From contig JAPWGK010000020.1 of assembly GCA_029641185.1 (NCBI GenBank), positions 372,001-436,000 on the forward strand: DNA of 64,000 nucleotides, given 5' to 3'. The notes beneath the pieces are model-generated. The model was not told where the DNA came from. It did no database searches and saw nothing but the letters and a program-made list of their open reading frames with translations. Shown here in pieces: positions 24,139 to 34,842 of this stretch (position 1 is the stretch's first letter; each line of letters opens with the position of its first letter). Source of the DNA: Pseudofabraea citricarpa. Taxonomy: Eukaryota > Ascomycota > Leotiomycetes > Helotiales > Dermateaceae. Position numbers and translations under genes: made by a program.

Positions 24139-26073
24139 CTATTCCTTGATCTCCTTGACCTTCTCCTCTCGCACCGGCACCGCTACGTCCACGGCGTTGA
24201 TCTCCTCTAGCTGCCCCTCCCCCTCTTTCTTCGGATGCACGTTCGCACTCGCGTGCCGCGCATCCTCGACGTGTAATAGATCGCCTCCTTTCGAGACGTG
24301 GTTGCTGCCACCGAACAGGACGTCGATTTCCTCGAGCGAGACCTGCCTCGTCTCGGGGATGAGGAAGAAGACGAACAGAGCGAGGGCGATGTTTATGGCG
24401 AAGAAGAAGTAGAACGTGTCACTTCGCGCGACGTTAGTCAGTGGTAAGAGGGGTTTTGCTTCGGGTACGTGTGAGTGTGAGTGTGAGGGATCTTACAAGT
24501 TACAGTTCTTCAGGAACGTAGGGAAGAATTGCTGGAAGATGGAGTTGGCGACGTTTTGCATCTGCGATGACATGCCGATTGCCTGGGCTCGGACGTTCAT
24601 GGAGAAGATCTCGGAGGTCCCTATAGAACGGAGCGATCAGTTTCGTGCTGCACCCAAAAAGGGAGTGGGAAAGGAAGGGGGGAAGAAGTAAGAGACTTAC
24701 AGATCCAGGTCGTTGCACCCCAGGAAGGTTTATAGAAGAAGGAAAAGAAGAAGAGCAGGAACACGATTGAGATGGCTACAGGTTCCGTCTTGGACCCGTC
24801 CGCATTGTTGGGCGTCTTGGATCCGACCAGCGATACGATGAGCATGCACATGGACATGCCTGACGCGCCGACGATGAACAGGAATTTTCGACCGAATCTT
24901 TCAACGGTCCAGACTGCATTGAGTGTGAACAGAATTCCACACGTGGCGTTCAGTGCGTTGATCAGGTTGATGGTATCGGTGGATTTGAAGACTTTCTTGT
25001 AGATTTGGCTCGAGTATGTGTTTAGAGTCCCTTGGCCAGTGAGTTGTTGACCGATCTGTTTGCAGTTAGCATTTTTCAGGGAAATAACATGACCAGAAGA
25101 CTCACGTTGATGACGAAGGCTAGGAGGAGACGTTTCCGAACTGAGCGATCTTTCCATAACGCTGAGTATGAGCTTGAAATAGCCTCTTTCTCAAACTCAA
25201 GAGCCTCTCTGATGATAAGAAGCTCATCCTCAACTTCTTCCTCAGTCTCACGGACACGGCGAAGAGAAGCACGAGCCTTCTCAATCTGACCTCCATGTTG
25301 AATATACCATCGAGGAGTTTCGGGGATAAATGGGAGCAACGCAATGATGATAATCGGGACCAGCATTTGGAAGATCACGACCATCTTCCAGTCCCATTCT
25401 CCAAGAGCCTCTCGATGCTGGCCACACGCATAGTTGATCCAGTATGCCAAAAACGACCCCACTGAGTAGAAGAGTTGCCAGAAGGCCATGATCTTCCCGC
25501 GAATATGTTGGGGAGCCAGTTCACCGATGTAAACGGGACCGGCCGCTGAAGAGAATCGTTAGCACTTCCATCACAAAGTTCCATTCACGTGAGGGGAGCC
25601 GTACTGAGTGCAATGCCTTGGCCAATACCAATCACCACACGCCCTGCAATGAAGCATCCTAGACTTCCTCGTGGAGAAAAGGTCTGGATGAAAGTTGCGA
25701 CGATTGTGAACATGCATCCAATTGCCATTCCCCATCGTCTACCAAGATAGTCGGCCAATGGACCACCGAAGAAGAATCCTGCAACGATCGCACCGACCGT
25801 GTATGAAGTGTTGACAGCGCCAATCTCTTGAGTATTCTACCCTGATATTAGCACAAATGTCTGCAGATACCGAGTACGTGGGAATTACAGGATGATTGAA
25901 GTAAACCACCCAATTGTTTGAGTTTTGGACACTATTATATACCGAGGCATCGTAGCCATAAAGCACCATACATGATGCTGCGACCAAGGAGATATACCTA
26001 TTCACATAAGCTGCATTCTCACCAATATTTTCGGGAAGGGTTACCAATTGTATACCCGGGTTCGGTCGACCAT
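24139..26073 (-). CDS. MFS sugar (hexose-type) transporter
   Basis: Plasma-membrane 12-TM sugar porter of about 540 residues. Six coding exons (minus): first exon ending 25889, then 25836-25605, 25545-25106, 25055-24701, 24620-24497, 24421-24139. Family signatures are GYDASVYNSV in TM1, GGPLADYLGRRWGM, GRVVIGIGQGIAL, PETPRWYIQHGG, GQQLTGQGTLNTYSS, ERFGRK, and PETRQVSLEEIDVLFG after TM12. The 5' end is unresolved: the coding frame (HHGRPNPGIQLVTLPENIG) continues 5' without an in-frame ATG, and the first ATG after the TATA box (26071-26073) is in another frame, needing either an unusually short intron or an unseen upstream exon. The boundary given is that ATG. Confidence 0.85.
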
Positions 26074-28655
26074 GATGGGCAGTATTCTGGATACCTGATC
26101 AAATCTTTCCAATGGGGCTTCTTTCCTTGGCAAGGGGCAAAGATGCTAGACAGGAGAAGGACTCAAGGGAACGAGTCGAAGAGGAATGAACCGTCGTAGA
26201 CGGACAGGAGCGACAAAGACAGGGCCGCCCGTCTTTATATATCACTCCCTCCTCAGTACTGGTGGACGAAGATTGTCCAAGCGCAGTCCCTGGCCTCGGG
26301 ACCCCATAAAGATGCATGGAGAAGTCAACAACAAGGGGGAGCACATGTTGAAAGTCGGTGATAAAGTCGATGCAAATGAATGACAACGGCCGAGATTGTG
26401 GAGTCGGTGGAGACCAAAGTCACTCGCGGTGACCAACGAGCAGGCTGCTGAGAAGAGCTATGGGTTGCATTTGTACGCATACGGCAAGAGGTTGATAGGG
26501 CCTTCCCCATACCCCATCCCCATCACTCATCACCCCTCAGGCGGTTGTTCACTGTTCAGGCTATTGTTGTGGCCATTCCTGGAGTTGCGGAGGATCTTGT
26601 GCTGAAATCTTCCGCGAATCATCATTTCTCCAGCTTAGCGAGAATGTGGCCACGTCCACTCAAGCTTTGTCTGGAGAGAAAACAAGCTCACCACATCAGC
26701 TTGGTTTCTTGACGTTTGCTTGATCTCGAGCGAGTATTGCTTGGTGCTCATATCGTCAGGAGAGAGTTGATAAAGTTGCAAGCAAAGGGAACAACTGCTA
26801 GACTTCCCTATCAACAGTTTGCTGACTTTTGTTATTATTCCAACCCGTCTGGTTCAAACCACTTCAAAGAAAGACCGAGAGCGCAATATCCACAACGTGA
26901 TGGAAGATTTGGGAATGGCTTCGTCGGCTCTTTCGGATTCACTGCGAGCTGTCTCAGGGAACCTACCCCCGAGATTTGCTCACTTTCAATCAATGCCCAG
27001 CTCCCCCGAGTTCCGGCCAGCCAATTCCTGCTCGCGCTTCTTGAGGACTTTCATATCCAAGCTGAACGGAAGAATCAGATTCCTCTCTTTGCCAAGCATT
27101 GCGATCTCACCGGCTGTACGTACACTGGCAGGAAGAAATGGGTCGATGTTGGCATAGGGCTGTCACGCTAGAACACCAAAAGCAAAGAAGAACTTCAATG
27201 ATTCAAACTCCCCAAAAGAAATCAAACTAGCTAAAACGCAATATAGAATGTATGAGAGCTGGTTAAGTCATACGAGAGAATTGCAAAAGAGTTGGAGGTT
27301 GTATCGGCTGTTATGCCCTGGTCTTCTCAGACTTACAGATGGGCGAAAACAATACACCTACCGAGCTATCATCTAACTCAACATCCTTCGGTCTTGCAAA
27401 GCAGCTTGGATGTAAATATCATCTTGTGATCAATGACCACTTGGGCATCGATCATGTTGGGTTGCTCAAAATCAGTACGCTGCGTAGAAGCATCTGGTCA
27501 ACGAATATTGCAGAGACCGGAATAGAACACCTCTTAGCTCAATACTGAAAGCAACGACTTATTTCATAGAGCAATTGCTACCTGATAACTTGCTAGGCAA
27601 TCACTGCCAAGCAAGACTTCTTAGAGCGTGTATAGCAGGCCTCTCGCTTCCACATTCTCTGCAGAGAAATTGAATTTGCTCTAGCAGCAAACCAGCAACC
27701 AAGATGGCATTGCACTATTGCTTCGATACTTGCATGTTATCGAAGCTTCTTTGTTTTCTCGCTGGGTGGTCAGCTCGAGAGCAGTTCTTCATGTGCATTG
27801 TGGGTCACGAGACTCCGACCTAGCTGAAAAGCGAAAACCTTGTGTGGTTGTGTGATTGTTTTGTTGTGTGATTGTGTGAAGCCAAGCCGCCCGGTCAATC
27901 ACACGTGACAAGCACCGACACAGCCACAGGCTTAGCGCCACACACGACCCTGCGCGAGCACGAGCGCTAATCCTTTAGCTTATCCGCAGATAACGCGCGA
28001 TAAGGGAAGAAAACACATTCACGCTCCACCATCGACGCACTCGCTCCTTCTCTCTCCCGCTGTCAGTCGTCGAATACAACGGAAGCCAGGAAAGCTCAGT
28101 GGCCGGACTCGAAGCTATGAAGTCTCGTTTTCTGGTCACGTCCAATGCAATACAAGAGCGTTTGTTGGTCGACTACTAAGCATAGCCCCACCCCACCATC
28201 CCACCAACCCAACCAGCCTATGAGAATCATCTTATTCTGTGCGATTGAGCGTCCGCACGTGACCCCGAGCACCTTGATGGCTACCACGACGAGCTTTCTG
28301 ATTTTGGCTTTGGAGCGAGTCTTGACGGAGCCCCAGACTATATTCATATTCATTCTACATTCATTCGACCCAGTGCTTTTGCCAACTGAATAACTTGTGG
28401 CCTTTTCCTCCCCGCTCGCCTCTACCTCCAGCGCCCATCTTCAATCCTCAATCTCCAACCACACCAAAAAACACCCCCAAGGTAGACGAGCATACATACC
28501 TACCGATATCGTACCCCTCCAGCATTACCCTCATTACTAGATGTTGGTCGCAAGACACATCAGAACATACAGCCGGAATCCGGTGTACTTTGCGACAAAC
28601 TCAGTGCTTGTTTCCTGACAACCTCAAACTCTCCTCGTCTTGCCTGGTCGATACC
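26074..28655. other. Divergent promoter region, transporter and Zap1-like gene
   Basis: This 2.6-kb spacer is the regulatory region of two divergent genes. It contains a TATA box for the transporter (separate entry) and a long CT-rich leader before the zinc-finger gene. Plus-strand frames at 26716-27171 and 26819-27157 overlap one another and show no recognised domain, so I do not call them. Confidence 0.55.
26234..26241 (-). promoter_or_regulatory. TATA box of the sugar transporter
   Basis: Minus-strand TATATAAA within GATATATAAAGACGG, about 160 nt upstream of the first downstream ATG. It suggests a transcript start near 26205 and a 5' UTR of roughly 130 nt. A strong TATA box fits a regulated transporter gene, but this is a sequence match only. 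Confidence 0.5.
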
Positions 28656-30932
28656 ATGTCCGACAACAACTTCAATTTCCAACCCGCGGGCTATCAATCC
28701 GATGCGCCCTTCGTCACCACCACCACTCACTTCAGTCCATACCCACCATACAATCTAGTCAGCACGAGCGGTCCAGAGACGTATCAAAATGCACCCATCT
28801 TTCAAGGCAACCCGTATACGGGTCAAATGCTCTACGATCCGTCTATGCCTTTATGGCCGCCTTCTACCATCCCATTGAGAGGATCGACGATGGCCACTGA
28901 TGTATTGGCAAGTCAAACTACGCAACTGGGGAAGACGAATCCGACGCAAGCCGCAGTGCCACTCTACGACCAGCGACCGCACAAGCGACAGAGATCAAAT
29001 GATTTTGGCAGCAGGCAAAACTCTGAACTACACTATCATGAGCGGCCCGGCACAAAAAGCATTAGCACTTGTTGCAGCAGCTGCTCGGATGGTGTGCCGT
29101 GTATGCAGCCAGAATGTAGTCCAGAAAGGGAAGAAATGGTGGAATGCAATCGAGAATCGTGTAGCCAACCCTGCAACAATACTTGCGATTTTGGCCGGAC
29201 TCGTGTTGATGGTCAAGGTAGTGAGGGTTGGGCGTGTGCTCTCGAACCCCAGATCGATGGAGCATCATGGGGAGCTCCTTCGTGGGAATCATATAGCACA
29301 ATGACCTATAATCCATTAAACGCTACTGCGCCTAACAATACACCCTTCTCTATCGACCCGCAGCTGATGAAGAATCACGCAACTCATCAGGCGCACGCAC
29401 AGCAGCTACAATATGTACCTATACCTATGGATAACTCTCGTCATACTACGCCGTCATTGGGAATAGGTCTTGCAACGCCAAATTCGATGGGGTTCGATGC
29501 AAGCCCTTCATTTCCTAACCAGGATCCACCGCTCTTCGATGCCACCGACAATTCCATGCTATCAGGCACAGGGACCATGTTTCACGGTGGTGTAGGAGTC
29601 GTATCAAATGGCGAAACGAACAATTTTAGTTGTTATTGGGATAATTGCAACACAGACTTTAGCGATCCAAACGCGTTGCACAAGCATTTTCACAACAGCC
29701 ATCTGGATCCCGTATTGAAGTACTCATGTCCTGTGCCACTTTCGAACTGCCCTGAGATTGTTGGTACGGATCCTGTAGAACACTTGGTGTCCCACCATGG
29801 CTGGCAAGAAAATAATTGTCCTGATTCTGTATGTCAAGAATCCGGGCCCGAATATTGCGATCCCTCGCAGCTTCACAATCACTTCGATCAAGAACATTCG
29901 ATCCAGCCTCAAGAAGGTCTCGCTTGTAAATGGCAATCTTGTACAGCGATAATCCCAGGTGTGATGGGGTTATCCGAGCATCTCCAATCTCAACACAACT
30001 TTCATATTACAGTCACCTGCGACGAGGAAATTGATCTTACCGCTGCAGCGAAGGAAGCAGCAGCAGCTAATTCCTTGGACCAATCATCCATATTGCCAAA
30101 TCGGAATGGTAGTCCTGACAAGGAAGAGGTGGTCACCCTCACTTGCCAATGGCAGATGGAGGACGGTTCGATTTGTGGTGCAACGAAGTTTGGCAAGGAA
30201 GCACCAAAAGAATTGCAAGAACATATTGGGGCCGACCATTTACAGCAGTTGAGCTCTAAGACTGGGTTCTTCTGCCGATGGAAGGATTGCCGGAGAGAAA
30301 CGAACAAGAAGTTGGATGACAAGGGGTTTTCTCAGCGGGGCAAGCTATATAGACATATGGCATCTCATACTACTTGTAAGCAATTCTCACAACTCTATCC
30401 ATGTAAAATATCTAATCTTTTGAAAGACAAGTGTTGCCAGTGTGATATTTGTGGCGAAAGGTTCTCAGCGCCGCAAGCCCTCAAACAACACACCTACCTC
30501 CACACCAATGAGAAACCTTGGAAATGTCAATTTTGTCCCAAGGCATTCCCTCAGCAAAGTGCCAAGAGTAAGTCCACTACCTCTGTAAAATATGACAATT
30601 GGACTAACAAATCTCTCCTAGCCATTCACGAACGTACTCATACGGGCTATAAACCTTTGGTATGTGAAGTCTGCGGTAATAGGTTCGCCGAGTCCTCGAA
30701 CCTCACCAAGCATCGCAAAACACATGGAGATAAGGGAAGCAATGTCTGTAGTTTTCCAGGCTGCGGCAAGGCTTTTCACAGGCTCGATCAGCTGAGACGG
30801 CATAATGAATCGCATCGCACTCCGGAGCAGAAGAGAATAGACAAAGCTAGGAAGAACAAGGCTGGAGATGACGACACATCAAGTCTTTGCACTAGCACTT
30901 TTGATGAGGGGAGTATTACAGGTTTAAATTAA
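28656..30932 (+). CDS. zap1: Zap1/ZafA-like zinc-responsive C2H2 transcription factor
   Basis: 723 residues; exons 28656-30375, 30427-30567 and 30622-30932. Both introns are in-frame length or stop-free, so the unspliced frame is also open; splicing restores intact fingers (THTTYKCCQCDICGERF and QQSAKTIHERTHTGYKP). It has two N-terminal type fingers (FSCYWDNCNTDFSDPNALHKHFHNSH and others around residues 325-460), further CxWxxC modules, and four C-terminal DNA-binding fingers: CDICGERFSAPQALKQHTYLH, the FCPKAF finger, CEVCGNRFAESSNLTKHRKTH and CSFPGCGKAFHRLDQLRRH. A Cys-rich patch near residues 137-175 (CCSSCSDGVPC...) recalls the zinc-sensing activation domains of Zap1. The role expected from the family is activation of zinc uptake genes under zinc shortage. 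Confidence 0.88.
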   Translation: MSDNNFNFQPAGYQSDAPFVTTTTHFSPYPPYNLVSTSGPETYQNAPIFQGNPYTGQMLYDPSMPLWPPSTIPLRGSTMATDVLASQTTQLGKTNPTQAAVPLYDQRPHKRQRSNDFGSRQNSELHYHERPGTKSISTCCSSCSDGVPCMQPECSPEREEMVECNRESCSQPCNNTCDFGRTRVDGQGSEGWACALEPQIDGASWGAPSWESYSTMTYNPLNATAPNNTPFSIDPQLMKNHATHQAHAQQLQYVPIPMDNSRHTTPSLGIGLATPNSMGFDASPSFPNQDPPLFDATDNSMLSGTGTMFHGGVGVVSNGETNNFSCYWDNCNTDFSDPNALHKHFHNSHLDPVLKYSCPVPLSNCPEIVGTDPVEHLVSHHGWQENNCPDSVCQESGPEYCDPSQLHNHFDQEHSIQPQEGLACKWQSCTAIIPGVMGLSEHLQSQHNFHITVTCDEEIDLTAAAKEAAAANSLDQSSILPNRNGSPDKEEVVTLTCQWQMEDGSICGATKFGKEAPKELQEHIGADHLQQLSSKTGFFCRWKDCRRETNKKLDDKGFSQRGKLYRHMASHTTCKQFSQLYPCKISNLLKDKCCQCDICGERFSAPQALKQHTYLHTNEKPWKCQFCPKAFPQQSAKSKSTTSVKYDNWTNKSLLAIHERTHTGYKPLVCEVCGNRFAESSNLTKHRKTHGDKGSNVCSFPGCGKAFHRLDQLRRHNESHRTPEQKRIDKARKNKAGDDDTSSLCTSTFDEGSITGLN

Positions 30933-31692
30933 AACGGGAAGAGGATACAACATCGAGTTTGGTGTACACGTGATTTCATCCGTGCAACTTTCTTCTGTAT
31001 AAATACTCGGGCCACTATTGGCATATAAAAGGAGAAGGAGGCGTTGGCTGGCTGGTCAATTGTTTGGGCGGTTGGTTAGACTCGGAACGAGTCGACTCGA
31101 ATTGGTGTTTTCAGGTGTTGCGGTTTTGTTTCATTTGAGATTTGTCCGTTCGTTCATATGTCATTCATTCCTGGGCGGTGGGGGGTTAGGATGAGAGTTC
31201 TTTGGCGGGGGTAGTTGGGATATTAATCGAAAGGGAAAGGGGGGGAAGCGATGGAGTTTTAGGCAACGATCTGTTCTTTTTATTCTTCGGTTTTTTTTTT
31301 TCTTTCTTCTCCTTCCAGCCTTGAGCTTCGGGCTGGGAGTTGGGAATGAGACATGAGTGATGTGATACGACAAGGCATGTATGAATGAAACGAAGCACTG
31401 CGGGACTAGGTCATGTAGAGGGAGGGCCATCCCATTAATGTGGTCTGTTGATGTGAGATACATACATCTTATTTATATAGTCTGTAGATAGGAGATATAT
31501 ACATCTTACTTGATTGGTCGTGAAGAGGAACACGAGGAGACATCACGGTATTCCTTTCGAGTTATGCACGCATCCCATCCAAGGCCGGGTTGGAAGGGAT
31601 CGAGATGGGTGACTCCTTCTCATGAATCTTCATTTCACTTCACTTCACTTCACATATTTCCCAGCACCGCTCTCACAATTCGGTTCCTGGCT
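30933..31692. other. Convergent intergenic region
   Basis: This spacer lies between the 3' ends of the Zap1-like gene and the membrane protein gene. It contains a four-copy TTCAC run near 31634-31653; otherwise nothing recognised. Confidence 0.6.
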
Positions 31693-32683
31693 TTACGTCT
31701 CTTTATTTTTTTTACTCCCAGCACCACCGCCGCCATGATCGATATGAACTCTCACAGCCCCCTCGGGCAAATGCCTGACCTCCCTCCACCTCACCTCGAA
31801 ATCGCCAGGAAGCCTGAAGGGCACGATCCTCGCCTGGTCCAGTTCCTTGACCCTAAGCCTATCCCTGTCCCTGGCCCTCTCCTCGTCACGGTCACGGGCC
31901 GAAGAGATGCGCACGAGGTCGTCGTCGTCGTCCTTCTTCCTCCTGTTCATCATCTTGCCGCCCTGGTGGACGAAGTTGATACAGCCGACGAGGACGGGGA
32001 TGGGGGTGGCGAGGGCGAGGGCGTAGATGGGGCGCGGGGTGCCGAAGAGGATGTGGATCTCGTTGACCATGATGCCGAGCATGGCGATGTCCGAGCCGAT
32101 GACGCCCAGCAGCCAGAAGCCCCAGTACAGCGAGATCAGGTCCTCGTGGTGGCAGAACCAGATGCACATGATGGCGTACACGCACATGACCGTCACGAAG
32201 CTCGACGTCAGGAAGCAGATGGTCGAGATCACCAGCGCCGCGTACTGCTTGCCTGCTTGTCGCTCTTGGTCGTCGCTGTCCCCGTCCCCATCCCTTTCAC
32301 TTTCTTCCATTTCCCCCTCTGCGTCCGTGTTGTTGTCCGAGCCTGAGACACGTTGAACTTGGCTGTCGACCGTCATGCTGAATTAGTATCATGGCATTCA
32401 AGCGAGTAAAGTACAGACAAGTACAGAGAAAAGATGCAGGAGAGAAAAGGAAAGGTACATACCGGTTGTAGGCCCAAGCTGCAGTGTACAGCAGGATTAT
32501 GACAAGTAAGTAGGATAGGAAAAACATGCTATCTGCCCCCTTCCTGGAGACTTTCTTCATAAACGTCGCATAATATTCACATTTTTCATTGACTGGTATA
32601 TTCCCGCTTCTCTTGATGAATGAACTGGGCGTGCCAGTGCTCCCAGTGGGGTGGGGGATAGAGACAATGAAGGGAATATACAT
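31693..32683 (-). CDS. Hypothetical four-TM membrane protein
   Basis: 301 residues in two exons (minus 32683-32463 and 32377-31693), joined as AYNR-MTVDSQ with matching phase. TM segments are visible at about residues 52-73 (MFFLSYLLVIILLYTAAWAY), then after an acidic loop (NNTDAEGEMEESERDGDGDSDDQE) YAALVISTICFLTSSFVTV, LISLYWGFWLLGVIGSDIAML and PIYALALATPIPVLVGCINF. The C-terminal ~75 residues are charged and basic (MMNRRKKDDDDDLVR, RDRDRLRVKELDQARIV). I do not recognise the family; the second exon alone, beginning MTVDSQ, could also be translated as a three-TM protein. No context hints at function. Confidence 0.7.
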
Positions 32684-33397
32684 GTTGCTTTTCGTTGTTG
32701 GACAGGGGCTTTTCGTTGTCGAGTAGGATTTTTGCTTGTTGGCTTGTCTGGAAAGATGTGAGAAGTAATACACTAGCAGAAGAGCTTGGGATAAGCGTCG
32801 GTATAGAATGGAGAGAAGATAATCGTTCGTAAATTTAAGGACTCGTCAAGAGAAGAAATAGTTGCACATGCAAAGATGAAAATAAGGGGGAATGACAATG
32901 ACTACTGGATTTTTAGTGGAGTATTCATGAATAGTTTGACACTTGAAAGGAGCAACTACTACTGCTGCACTTGCTTGGCAACGTGCTTGTTCGACTTGAC
33001 TGGAGTAACCACCGCCATTATTGTACTTACTACAACGGCGTGTTTAGTCAACGCTAGGCTAGAGCAACCCGTCATTGCACTTGCCTGACAGCGTGCTTGG
33101 AAACCCACCTACCTCTTACTGTAAATCCTAGGCATGTGCGTCAATGAAGCAATGTTTTGTTGATTTTGCCCAGAATACCATTCATTGTCATTCTTTCAAG
33201 GTCCGACAGTAAACAAGAAATGTATTTCTGTAATGATCCATTATTTCGAATATAATGGGATTGGATTTCGCTTTTGTGGCTCGCGAATTTCTAGCTCTAT
33301 CGACGAGTTTTTACAAAAGTTGTCGCTGTGACGGAGCATCCGCTTCGACCTAGTTATTTTTTTAGGGTACCATCTCCAATCAGATAGCCCTTCCTTT
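32684..33397. other. Intergenic region with a degenerate minisatellite
   Basis: This spacer lies between the four-TM protein start and the last exon of the CHORD gene. It holds the three-copy repeat at 32951-33100 (separate entry). A minus-strand frame at 33241-33423 overlaps the CHORD last exon in another phase and is not called. Confidence 0.55.
32951..33100. repeat. Degenerate tandem repeat, three units of 53-59 bp
   Basis: Three successive units begin at about 32951 (AGCAACTAC), 33004 (AGTAACCAC) and 33063 (AGCAACCCG). Each contains a diverged TTGCACTTGC...CGTGCTTG core (cores at 32965, 33021 and 33075). Units 1 and 3 match at 21 of 25 core positions, and all four differences are transitions; unit 2 is more diverged. 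Confidence 0.6.
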
Positions 33398-34590
33398 TTA
33401 TACTGCTCGCCCAGCTCTACCAACCCTACGTTAAAGAGTTAGCTATTGTATTCGTAATCAAAGAATCAAGTCACGAATCACGAAAATGAGACAAGAATCC
33501 AACGAAATAACACGTCTTCTTACTGTATGATTTCTCCAGTTCTCGCCTCATCACTCCTCAACACTGGCCAAGAAGCACCGTCTGCCTTAACAAAGGTCAC
33601 TTCTAATTTGGTCCCCATGATTTTGGACGACGAAGTAGCGGGATCTATAGCACCGAACAATGGGACGATAGCCTTGTACCTCTTTGGGGGGTTATCGGTA
33701 GTAGGAAGATCAAGCGATACCTCCTGTGGTCGGAACTCTATTTGGGCCTTTTCCTTGTTTATTTTCTTTAAGAAGAAAGACGTGATGACAGTAGTTGGTG
33801 TCTGGTAAAAATCATGTCTGTCACAAATTAGCCCACGAGCTAGAAATTGACTTCTCCCAAGTACACACCGCACAGTCTGTAGTATTTCCTCTCCACCAGA
33901 ACTGCTTGCTCCTTTTGTCTTCCCACTGCCAACAAATAAATGTCGATTCTTTGTCTTGCACCCTTCTATTTTCATAAACTCGTCGAATTCGAGAACTCGT
34001 CGCTTGCAGCATGTATAGCCCTTGCTACCCTCGTGAAATATTGGAGCGCCAGGATGGAACACACATTTCTCATCATCTCTAGCCTTGCCCTCATACTGAG
34101 AGCCGCATGCCTTCCGTCTGCAAATGCGACCCTTGGGAATTTCCAAGCTGGCGTCATCAGATTCGGATTCAGGTGGGGGTGGTGGCGGGGTAGCAGTAGG
34201 AGTTGGAGCTGTCACCGGTCCGCGTGAAGCTTCACCAGCCGGTGCAGCTGGCTTTGAGACGGGAACACTGGCGTCTGCAGCATCAGGAGCTTTCTTCTCG
34301 AGCGTAGGTGGCAGATCGGTGATCGAATGCTTCCCAGTAGTGCAAGGCGTAATGGAGAGGAACTCGTCAAAGGTCAAGACTCGAGGTTTGCAGCACTTCC
34401 AACCTAGAAACGAAGTAACTATTCAGTAACAAGTACCAGAGCCATGCGCGGCTGTGGGATCTTGAGCTGAGAAAGATTGCCTACCTTTCTGCCCCTCATG
34501 GAAGATGGGAGGGCCTGGGTGGTAAAGACATTCCTCCTCAGGATCGGTGTACAATTTGCCACATGATTGATGCACGCATTTTTGGGCCAT
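33398..34590 (-). CDS. CHORD-CS domain protein (RAR1/CHORDC1-like HSP90 co-chaperone)
   Basis: 320 residues; exons (minus) 34590-34485, 34403-33869, 33817-33524, 33425-33398. Two zinc-binding CHORD domains (about residues 4-63 and 143-205) show the C/H pattern CVHQSCGKLYTDPEEECLYHPGPP...FHEG..GWKCCKPRV and CRRKACGSQYEG...CVFHPGAPIFHEG..GYTCCKRRV, separated by a Pro/Thr-rich linker with a hexaproline. A CS domain (about 215-305, DFYQTPTTVITSFFLKKINKEKAQIEF) follows. In animals and plants this class works with HSP90 and SGT1. The last exon adds only VGRAGRAV; without that splice the frame stops two bases into the intron. It is divergent from the glutaredoxin-like gene over 252 bp. Confidence 0.93.
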
Positions 34591-34842
34591 TTTGCGCACC
34601 TTTTGGTGTATGAAGCTGAAAGAGTGAACGGGTCTAAAGCTGTTCGAGTGGATATATTTGCCTGTTGATGTTTAGAGAGTTCTGGTAGATTCCAAAAATG
34701 AGCAAGTGGCAGAATATTGAAGACGGTGAGCTTGGTGTTAGTTTATGAGGCTGGGATGTGCAATTAGTAAATACTGCACGCAGATCTCGTCGTCCCATGT
34801 CACAACCTCATATTCAGGATTGAATCTTGGTCGGAAAACAAC

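Noticed and set aside
26716..27171. 151- and 112-codon overlapping plus frames in the transporter/Zap1 spacer
   Set aside because: Two frames over the same DNA, no domain, the longer one starting at TTG; lacks supporting splice context.
31510..32346. 278-codon plus-strand frame over the four-TM gene
   Set aside because: Antisense shadow of the minus-strand gene, rich in DVVE/HHL repeats from reverse-read Asp/Arg codons; the minus frame has coherent TM segments and a phase-matched intron.
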